Source: Bacteroidia bacterium
GTDB taxonomy: Bacteria; Bacteroidota; Bacteroidia; AKYH767-A; OLB10
Direction of reading: 5' to 3'
Assembly (NCBI GenBank): GCA_016788185.1
Contig: JAEUTF010000242.1
Location: 1-33,278, forward strand
Length of the DNA stretch: 33,278 nt
Positions within the stretch are counted from its first letter, which is position 1. Each line of letters starts with the position of its first letter. Below the pieces are notes generated by a model. The model was given only the letters and a program-made list of their open reading frames with translations. It had not been told where the DNA came from and searched no databases. The translations under genes and the position numbers were made by a program. Below are positions 18,042 through 25,900 of the stretch, in pieces.

Positions 18042-18070
18042 ATTATACGGTTTTTTAACCGGCCTGTCAA
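18042..18070 (-). promoter_or_regulatory. Strong promoter of the PID-CTERM-like peptide gene, with palindromic spacer
   Basis: On the minus strand TTGACA (18070-18065), exactly 17 nt, then TATAAT (18047-18042): a perfect classical sigma-70 promoter. It also fits the Bacteroidota form (TTG-N20-TATAATTG). The spacer holds the inverted repeat CGGTT-TTTT-AACCG (18048-18061, plus strand), a possible operator. Predicted leader is about 27 nt. Confidence 0.7.
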
Positions 18071-18141
18071 GATGTAATCTTTCAGGATCCGGAATGTCGG
18101 CATAATTTCTGGTTGATTGTCAGTGTTTTGAATATAAAAGA

Positions 18142-18168
18142 AAAAGGGGGAGGGGTACTCCCCCTTTT
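18142..18168 (-). terminator. Rho-independent terminator of the large T9SS protein gene
   Basis: Perfect 11-bp stem AAAAGGGGGAG (18142-18152) and CTCCCCCTTTT (18158-18168) with a 5-nt loop; on the minus strand it continues into a T-rich tail (to about 18137). It begins 7 nt after the stop at 18175. Confidence 0.9.
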
Positions 18169-18174
18169 CTGATA

Positions 18175-21100
18175 TTATTCAACAATCATCCTGATTTGCT
18201 CGATGGTACCGTTCATTTCGATCACCACAAAGTAAACACCGGCAGCCATTTCGCCTGCATTCACCTCACGCTGATTGACTCCGGCAGCAGCCGTTCCTGC
18301 CTCATTCATCAACACGCGACCAGTCACATCCACAACCTTCAGATTGAAGTCAGCACCTTCGGTACCGTTGAATACGATGGTAGCACGATCCGATACAGGA
18401 TTCGGGAAGAGGTTCAGACCGGTTACAGATCCTTGCTCTCCTACACGAACACAGTGCGAAACGCTGATTGAAATTCCATTGAGGATACGGTTGGCACTGG
18501 TTCCGCAGGCATTGGAAGCATTTACAGAAACGCTCAGACCGCTGGCAGGGTTAGTACCCCAGGTAACCAGGATGTCTTTGGTACCTTGTCCGGAAGTAAT
18601 GGTAGAACCGCCGGGAACCGTCCACAGGTAAGAACTAGCGCCTGAAACTGTACCTACACCATACGTTACGCCGCTTTGTCCGGGGCAGATGGTAAGGTCA
18701 CCGGTAATCACACCGGGTTGTGCAGGTGCACCGGTAACGGCAAGGCTGCGGGCTGCACCGGTACCACAGGCATTGGTACCTGCCACAGTGATATTACCAC
18801 CGGCATAAGCACCGTCAAAATCAACAGTGAGGATATCGGTTCCTTGTCCGTTTACGATCGTAACGCCGGCAGGTACCGTCCAGAAATAACCGGTAGCACC
18901 TACCACATTGGCTGCAGTATAGCTAACACCCGTTCCACCGCAAACACCGGTGGAAGGTCCGCTGATGGACGCCGGGGCAACAGGAGTATTCAAACCAACG
19001 GCACGTGTACGGGCAGGTCCTGTTCCGCAGGCATTGGCTGCGCTGCAGGAAACGGTTCCACCGAGATACGAGAAGTCAACGGATACGGTAATGACATTGG
19101 TTCCTGCACCGGCCGTGATGGTCATACCAACAGGCAGTGACCAAACGTAGTTGCTGGCACGGGCTACGCCCAATACGGAATATACACCGTTGTCGCCGGG
19201 ACAGAGTTTAACCGGTCCTGAGATAGAGGAAGGACGTACAGGAACGGTGTAATTGATGTCGACAGGAAGTGAACTTCCGGTACCTGCACCGCAGGCATTG
19301 GAAGGCACTACGCTGATGTTTCCAATGATTCCGTTGCTGACAGCAGAAGGAGGCCATGAAACAAAGATGGAATTGGTACCCTGTCCGGATACGATGACCA
19401 TGCCGCTGGGTACGGTCCAGTTGTAAGCACTGGCATCAAACACAGGAGCGATAGAGAAGGTTCCTGAACCGGTAACCACCGCCATGCATTGTACGGCAGG
19501 ACCACTGATCGGACCGGCAACGAGTACATTCTCGTCGGTTTGACCGTTACAGTCATCATCTATACCGTTACAGATTTCAATACCTGCAGGATTGGCTGTG
19601 GCTACAGCATCGTTGCAATCCTGGTTATTGGTGACATAACCAACAGGCATCGGGCAAAGTTGGGTCGTGTTGTTCGGATCACCATAACCGTCACCGTCCA
19701 GGTCGGCATAGAAGGTTTCAGATGGAGTTACAACTACATCAAAACTGCATACAACGGCGGGGTTCACGCCATCGTTGGCCGTGTAGGTAACCGTAGTGGT
19801 GCCGATCGGGAAGAAATCGCCGGGGTTGTGGCTGCTGGTGAATGACAAAGGAGCAAGGCAGTTGTCAGGATCTGCAGCAGTAGGAGCGGTCCAGCTTACG
19901 TTGGCGCCGCACAAGCCTGTAGTGGCAGGTGTGGAGGACGTAGAAGGACAATTGCTGATCACCGGTGCATCATTGCTGATCTCAGTCAGCAGGATACCCC
20001 ATGAACCGTTGGTGCCGCTCGAATATCCGTCAACCAGCAGGTAATAGGTGGCACCGGGTGTCAGACAAACCGGCATGATGTAAGAATGATACGGCGAACC
20101 GGAAGAGTCATCGTTGGCGGCAATTAAAGTAGCGCCGCCACTCAGCAGGGCATTGCAGTTGGGGGCACTGTACAGGGCAAACTGGCTGTCCCAAAGAGAG
20201 AAGGCGGGGTTCAGACGTATGCTCATTTTTCCGGAAGCAGGAGCCGTTACCGCAAACCATACGGAGTTAACAGTGCCGGAAGTACACCATCCGTTTTGTG
20301 TATTACATCCGGTTACCGGAGGAACCACTTCACCCACCTGACCGGTGGAGCCGATGTTGGTGTAAGGGCCGCTAGCACCCATGCTGGTAAGCGGAATCGC
20401 GTTGCAAACATCGTCGCCGTTAACGGCAATCACTACAGTAAGGATGTTGGAGTAGGTGGTGCAGGTGGCGGAAGTAGCTTGCAGACGTACATAGAATGTA
20501 CCGCCTCCGCTGGACTGAAGGGATACGTTATCCAGGGTGGCACCCGGTACGTTGGTATAAGGTCCGCCGATCGCTGTTGCGGTCTGCCACTGCAGGTTAC
20601 CGATGTAAGAGCCGGTAGAATAAATCAACGGAGAGTAGGTTACACCGCTGCCAGGGCCGCTGATGATGCCGGCGTCGGCTGAACCATCAAAGGCTACCAG
20701 GACACTGCTGGAGGTGCTGGAAAGACCGGAGTTGGAACAGGTTACCACGCAATGATAATAGGTGTTTGAAGTGGGAGCTGCAGCATAGGTGGCCTGATCA
20801 GCACCGGAAATAGGAACCCAGTTGATGTCATCGGAAGATTCTTCCCACTGGAATGTAAATCCGGTTTCAGCAGCTAAGCCGGTCTGACTCAGGTTGGCAA
20901 CGCCACCCGGGCAGATATATGCGGCGCTTGAAACGGCGGTAGTAGTATTCGGTGTGCCACTGCAGGGCGGAGGACTGATCAGTTCAACATCATAATCTTC
21001 CACTTCACCCCAGGTCGAGGTGGGGTTGATGCCGCAGGCCTGTGCTGCGGTAAAGGTTGCATCCACACCGCCGCGGATACGCAGCCTGGTTAAACCGGCT

Positions 21101-22428
21101 ACAGCGCCCGGAGGAACAGTGAAAACAAAGTTGGCAGTACCGCTACTTCCCGGATTCACCGTGGTAGCACTCAGGGCCTCGGAGGCGTCCAGTACACCAT
21201 CCGCGTTAAAATCGATCCAGGCATTGGTAAACTGGTTCGGGTCGGATTGAACGGTAACGCTCAAAGTATAGGTGTTGCCGATCATCAGTCCGGTAGAAGC
21301 TACGCCCGGGTTAAAATAGGTGTAGTTACCAACAGTTCCCGGACAGCCTGTGCTCGGATTGGAAAGTGTATTCAATACTACGTTGGTGATTCCGTCGCCG
21401 GAACAGCTGGTTTGCTGGGCTACGCAATAACAGTTCAAGAGACTGCCCATGGCTACATACACCGGGGTGGAAACGCCCGGATTGGGATCGCCGGAACAGG
21501 TTACTACGCATTGATAATAGGTAGCTGCTGTTTGGGAAACAGTCTGGCTGGCAGAGTTGGTGCCGAAACTGGTCCAGGTAGAACCATCGGGAGAGGATTG
21601 CCAGTCATAGCTTACGCCAAGTCCGATGGTGGAGTTCTGAAGAGAGAGTCCGAAGGAGGTACCGCTGCAAACAGAAGCTGCTGAAGAAATGGTATTACCC
21701 GGGTTCGGCTGGCCGGAGCAGGGCGTTGTAGAATAGTTGATCTGGGTATTGTAAAAACGAGCCTGGGTGGTCCAACTGCTGTTGGTACCCGCGATCGCTG
21801 CACTGCTTGAGGTTCCCATGGCCTGGTTACCCGCAGAGGTATATTGCCACAGGAAGGAATTGGTCGTAAATGGAGAGGTCATGGCACCTGCGGGGAACCA
21901 CTCGATATAGGCTTCGATCGCCCCACCGGCGTAGGTGAAACCGGAAGTGGGCCAAACCCAGTAACCGGTAGCGGTGGGCATATTCGCCGAGTTGATCGTG
22001 GCCGAGTAGGCGAGTGTAGCACCGGAGATCATGGTGTTCCAGGACGTACCGGAGGCCAGCGTGGTAGCTGAAGAGTTTTTCAGGTACACATTCAGGGTCC
22101 AGGCATTGGCACCGGAAGGGGCACCGTTGTTCGTCTTATTGTAACCCCAGCCGGTAATGCTTGCTCCGGCAGTAACCCCGGCCGTACTCAATTGAGCCGC
22201 GGTCAGGAGTTGGATGGACTTGGAATGGTGAAACGAACTGGTAGAGGCGGAACGGTAAATGGGTGTGCCATTTGTACCGGAGGCCGTCAGGGTACCTGTG
22301 CCGATGATTGCCGTCTGGGCCATGAGATTTGTTCCCGTCAGAACAAACATCAGCATGCCCAACATGGCTTTCCAGCAAATGCTCCTCCCTCTGAGAAGGG
22401 AAGTTTTTGTGTAGCTTTTGTTTTTCAT
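18175..22428 (-). CDS. Giant T9SS-exported multidomain surface protein (PPC-like, GEVED, HYR, metal-binding, PKD-like repeats)
   Basis: A 1417-residue secreted protein. A signal peptide (about 1-38, ending LMAQ) is followed by an N-terminal beta domain (about 40-230) and Ig/PKD-like segments. A GEVED domain lies at about 395-480 (WIDFNADGVLDASEAL ... WGEVEDYDVEL), a PPC-like domain at about 670-815, and a HYR domain at about 821-896. A Cys/Asp-rich metal-binding motif (DLDGDGYGD ... GIDDDCNGQTDE) is at about 906-968. Four tandem PKD-like repeats cover about 968-1325, and a type A T9SS sorting domain (LFPNPVSDRATIVFNG ... GVYFVVIEMNG) ends the protein. No protease or hydrolase site is visible, so adhesion or matrix function is likely. 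It has a good promoter with a leader of about 150 nt and a strong terminator. The PKD-like repeats are related to those of the divergent metalloprotease. Confidence 0.92.
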   Translation of the reverse strand: MKNKSYTKTSLLRGRSICWKAMLGMLMFVLTGTNLMAQTAIIGTGTLTASGTNGTPIYRSASTSSFHHSKSIQLLTAAQLSTAGVTAGASITGWGYNKTNNGAPSGANAWTLNVYLKNSSATTLASGTSWNTMISGATLAYSATINSANMPTATGYWVWPTSGFTYAGGAIEAYIEWFPAGAMTSPFTTNSFLWQYTSAGNQAMGTSSSAAIAGTNSSWTTQARFYNTQINYSTTPCSGQPNPGNTISSAASVCSGTSFGLSLQNSTIGLGVSYDWQSSPDGSTWTSFGTNSASQTVSQTAATYYQCVVTCSGDPNPGVSTPVYVAMGSLLNCYCVAQQTSCSGDGITNVVLNTLSNPSTGCPGTVGNYTYFNPGVASTGLMIGNTYTLSVTVQSDPNQFTNAWIDFNADGVLDASEALSATTVNPGSSGTANFVFTVPPGAVAGLTRLRIRGGVDATFTAAQACGINPTSTWGEVEDYDVELISPPPCSGTPNTTTAVSSAAYICPGGVANLSQTGLAAETGFTFQWEESSDDINWVPISGADQATYAAAPTSNTYYHCVVTCSNSGLSSTSSSVLVAFDGSADAGIISGPGSGVTYSPLIYSTGSYIGNLQWQTATAIGGPYTNVPGATLDNVSLQSSGGGTFYVRLQATSATCTTYSNILTVVIAVNGDDVCNAIPLTSMGASGPYTNIGSTGQVGEVVPPVTGCNTQNGWCTSGTVNSVWFAVTAPASGKMSIRLNPAFSLWDSQFALYSAPNCNALLSGGATLIAANDDSSGSPYHSYIMPVCLTPGATYYLLVDGYSSGTNGSWGILLTEISNDAPVISNCPSTSSTPATTGLCGANVSWTAPTAADPDNCLAPLSFTSSHNPGDFFPIGTTTVTYTANDGVNPAVVCSFDVVVTPSETFYADLDGDGYGDPNNTTQLCPMPVGYVTNNQDCNDAVATANPAGIEICNGIDDDCNGQTDENVLVAGPISGPAVQCMAVVTGSGTFSIAPVFDASAYNWTVPSGMVIVSGQGTNSIFVSWPPSAVSNGIIGNISVVPSNACGAGTGSSLPVDINYTVPVRPSSISGPVKLCPGDNGVYSVLGVARASNYVWSLPVGMTITAGAGTNVITVSVDFSYLGGTVSCSAANACGTGPARTRAVGLNTPVAPASISGPSTGVCGGTGVSYTAANVVGATGYFWTVPAGVTIVNGQGTDILTVDFDGAYAGGNITVAGTNACGTGAARSLAVTGAPAQPGVITGDLTICPGQSGVTYGVGTVSGASSYLWTVPGGSTITSGQGTKDILVTWGTNPASGLSVSVNASNACGTSANRILNGISISVSHCVRVGEQGSVTGLNLFPNPVSDRATIVFNGTEGADFNLKVVDVTGRVLMNEAGTAAAGVNQREVNAGEMAAGVYFVVIEMNGTIEQIRMIVE
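18450..19530 (-). repeat. Four tandem 87-residue (about 261-bp) PKD-like repeats
   Basis: Each unit has an (I/V)-(S/T)-G opening, a Cys-x-G region, Y-x-W-(T/S)-(V/L)-P, a GxGT(N/D/K) turn, and a closing NACG(T/A). The NACG blocks lie near 18505, 18767, 19028 and 19290, so the period is about 261-263 bp. Units differ in sequence, so this is protein-level repetition and not recent DNA duplication. Confidence 0.8.
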
Positions 22429-22468
22429 GATGTTATATTTATTGTTAGATTTTATTTACACGGCAGCA

Positions 22469-22486
22469 TGTACTGGGAACAGTACA
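22469..22486 (-). promoter_or_regulatory. Leader hairpin of the giant T9SS protein
   Basis: Perfect 7-bp inverted repeat TGTACTG-GGAA-CAGTACA, lying 40-58 nt upstream of ATG 22428 and downstream of the predicted transcription start. It would fold in the mRNA leader as a 7-bp stem with a 4-nt loop, or could be a protein-binding palindrome. Confidence 0.45.
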
Positions 22487-22587
22487 GGGTACAATACAAA
22501 AAGCAGGTACATTAAATTTCATGGAAATTTTTAATCGTTCGAACTTAAGGTTAGGATCTGCTGGATTTTCCGGATTCACAGCAAAAA

Positions 22588-22617
22588 CAAATATATGACT
22601 TCTTCTGACAAATGCAA
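22588..22617 (-). promoter_or_regulatory. Bacteroidota consensus promoter of the giant T9SS protein
   Basis: On the minus strand TTG (22617-22615), 19 nt, then TATATTTG (22595-22588), a full match to TAnnTTTG at the expected spacing. Predicted start of transcription is near 22582, giving a leader of about 150 nt. Confidence 0.65.
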
Positions 22618-22677
22618 GCATTTATCATTATTTTGTGAATTAAATTCAGGGTACTCGCGTTCAACATGCCTGCGCAA

Positions 22678-22917
22678 TTATTTGATACTCACATCATCGA
22701 ATTTAGGGCTTTTCAGGGATTTACTTTTCAACTGTTTGGTGAATCTGTTAAAATCATAGGTGAACAACGGAAGGGCTTTGTACGATCGTAAATATTTTTT
22801 TACATTTTCCTTGACTTGTATGTTTTTAATGTAATACCTTGCTGAGTTAAACTGCTTTCCGGAGCCCCTCTTCGTCAGCTGCCAGGCACTTCCATTCAGT
22901 TTAACAGAAATAAAAAA
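22678..22917 (-). other. Start-less 79-codon open frame, possible gene remnant
   Basis: Between TGA (22920-22918) and TAA (22680-22678) the minus strand stays open for 79 codons without any ATG. The translation is basic and protein-like (for example VKLNGSAWQLTKRGSGKQF, then FTYDFNRFTKQLKSK). It has no convincing start codon and no family I recognise. It may be a decayed gene fragment or chance in AT-rich sequence. Confidence 0.2.
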
Positions 22918-22924
22918 TCAGTCT

Positions 22925-25900
22925 ATGGCCATCGCCTGCCCCCCTTCCACCAAGTGGTTCCGAATTGTATTCTTCCTGCTGTTATGGACCATAACGGCCA
23001 GTGTATCCGTAAATGGACAGGATTCGCATTCTTATTGGTCGGAATGGAGCGCCGACCGCTACCGGACCGCACCGTCCCGCTATACCACGGCTGCCGCGTA
23101 CAAAGCCTATCGGCTGGATCTGAACCGGATCAAAGCCGTCCTGTCCAATGCGCCGCGTGAATTCACGGTTCTGGCATCGGCGAGCCCGGTCGCCATGCAT
23201 CTGCCCTTGCCGGATGGCCGGATGGCCGGATTCCGGATGGTGGAATCCTCTGTCATGGATCCGGCGCTGGCTGCGGCATACCCGGGTATCAAAACTTATT
23301 CGGGCCAGGGGGTAGACGACCCTTCCTCCATACTTAAAGTCAGCATCACGCCTTTCGGCCTGCATGCCATGATACTTTCTCCTTCAGGCAGTTTTTTTAT
23401 TGATCCCTGGGAGCAGTTCAACACCGCTGATTATATCGTGTATGAAAAAGGCGATTTGCAGTCGTACCGGAGCTTCTCCTGCGAAACAGACACGCTGGCT
23501 TTGAATAAAGGAAGAACCTTCACACCCATCGCCGGCGGGCAGACCAACCGGTCTCACGGTACCCAGCTACGTAACTACAGGCTGGCACTGGCATGTACCG
23601 GCGAGTATGCCGCGGTTTTCGGGGGCACCAAAGCCGGAGCCCTGGCCGCCATGGTGGTTTCCATGAACCGCGTGAACGGCATTTATGAATCGGAAGTAGC
23701 GGTGCGGATGACCCTCATCCCCAACGATACCCTGATCATTTATACCAATGGTGCCACCGACCCCTATACCAACAGCAACGGGTCCACCATGCTGGGGCAA
23801 AACCAGACCAACATCGATGGCGTCATCGGATCGGCCAATTACGATGTGGGGCACGTTTTCAGCACCGGCGGCGGAGGAGTGGCGCAATTGAACGTGCCTT
23901 GTGTCAGCGGGTCCAAAGCCAGAGGCGTTACCGGCCTGGGCAGCCCGGTGGGGGATGCGTTCGACGTGGATTACGTGGCGCATGAAATGGGGCACCAGTT
24001 CGGGGCGCTGCATACCTTTAACAGCAGTACAGGCTCCTGCAGCGGCAACCGGTCGGCTTCGGCTGCCTTTGAGCCGGGGAGCGGCATTACCATCATGGCG
24101 TATGCCGGAATTTGCGGGACCGATAACCTCGATGCGCACAGCATCGCCTATTTTCATACCTATAGCTTTGATCAGATTGTTACGTTCATCACCACGGGTG
24201 CCGGCAACACCTGTCCGGTCAACACCGCGACCGGCAACAATCCGCCCACCGTCACGCCGGCGGGCCTGCTGTACAACATTCCTTTTCAGACCCCCTTCGT
24301 GCTCACCGCCACCGGGAGCGACCCCAACAACGATCCGCTTACCTATTCGTGGGAGGAGTTTGATCTGGGAACCGCCGGTGCCTGGAACAATCCCACAGGC
24401 AATGCCCCCATCTTTCGGCCTTTCTCACCGGTGAGCAGCGGTTCAAGAACCTTTCCGAAGCTTTCGGATATCCTGAACAATACCACCACCATCGGTGAAA
24501 TTCTGCCCACGTATGCCAGAACGCTTAAATTCAGGGTAACGGTGAGGGATAACCGTGTGGGCGGAGGCGGCGTGATGCATATCGACGATACGGTGAAAGT
24601 GAACGTGATCAATACGACCACACCCTTCAGCGTGACCGCGCCGAATACCGCCCTCACCTGGTTTGCAGGGCAGAATGCCAACGTCAGCTGGAATGTTTCC
24701 TCCACCCATCTGGCTCCCATCAGTTGCGCTTCCGTGAACATTCTCCTCTCCACCGATGGTGGAAATACATTTCCGATTACCCTTCTGTCCGGCACGGCCA
24801 ACGATGGTACCGAAAACATCGTCGTGCCGGTGGCCATTACCAACCAGGCCCGGGTGAAAGTGGAGGCGGCCGGCAATATATTTTTCGATATTTCCAACGC
24901 GAACTTTACGATTCAGTCGGGTTCCGCCGTGCTGACCAGCCTTTCCACCGATGTCATCAGCCCGACTGGATTGTGTGCAGGACAGGCCCTGAACGTGTCT
25001 TTTGCAGGCGATGGTCCTCCGAACAGCGGCAATACCTATACCGCCCAGCTTTCCAATGCCAGCGGCTCCTTTGCTGCTCCTGTAGCCATCGGATCCTTAA
25101 GCAGTACATCATCAACCGGCACCATCTCCTGTATCATTCCCGCCGGTACGGTGCAGGGTACCGGGTACCGGATCCGCGTCATGGCCTCCAACCCCGCCGT
25201 CACGGGTACCAATAACGGAGCAGATCTTTCCATTTTTGCTCCGCTGGGAAGTACCAATACGGTCAGCGGTTCCGCCACGGTTTGCCAGGGTCAGTCCGGA
25301 CTTGTTTACAGCATCGCTCCGGTTTTGAATGCCACCTCCTATGCCTGGACCCTCCCTGCGGGATTTACCATCACCTCCGGGAGCGGGACCCCATCCATAA
25401 CGGTTAGTATATCCGCAGGTGCTGGCGGTGGTATTATCAGCGTGGTTCCGTCCAATCCCTGTCAGACGGGTGCCGCTTCTTCCGGGTTCAGCGTCTCCGT
25501 CAACCCCTTGCCCGCAGCGGCAGGCCCGGTCAGCGGCAGTTCCGTGGTATGTGCGGGTCAATCCGGTGTGCAGTATTCGCTGGCGCCGGTGAGCAATGCT
25601 GTTTCTTATGCATGGACCCTGCCGGCAGGTGCCAGCGTGGTGGCGGGTGCCGGTACGAATGTTATCACGGTGGATTTCGGACCGTTTGCCGTCTCCGGAA
25701 ACATCTCGGTTCAGGGGGTCAATGCCTGTGGCAGCGGAACGGCCTCCATTTTGTCCATCACGGTTGGCGTCACGCCGGTGGCACCTTTAATCAGCGCCGC
25801 AGGTTCCACCACGGTATGCAGCCCCAATACGGTTTCCCTGACTTTCACCCCTTCGCCCGGTCTGAATTACCAGTGGAGGAAAGACGGCGTTCCTATTCAC

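Larger units (their letters stand above)
22429..22924. other. 496-bp divergent intergenic region between two giant secreted-protein genes
   Basis: AT-rich and contains, from left to right, a leader hairpin (22469-22486), a consensus promoter facing left (22588-22617) and a start-less open frame on the minus strand (22678-22917). A rightward promoter for the metalloprotease is not clear; TTGACT near 22811 with TAATAC downstream is a weak candidate with short spacing. Confidence 0.5.

Noticed and set aside
18450-19530. Regular repeat spacing as a CRISPR-like array
   Set aside because: The 261-bp period is a multiple of three within a coding frame and the units diverge at DNA level; they are protein domains.
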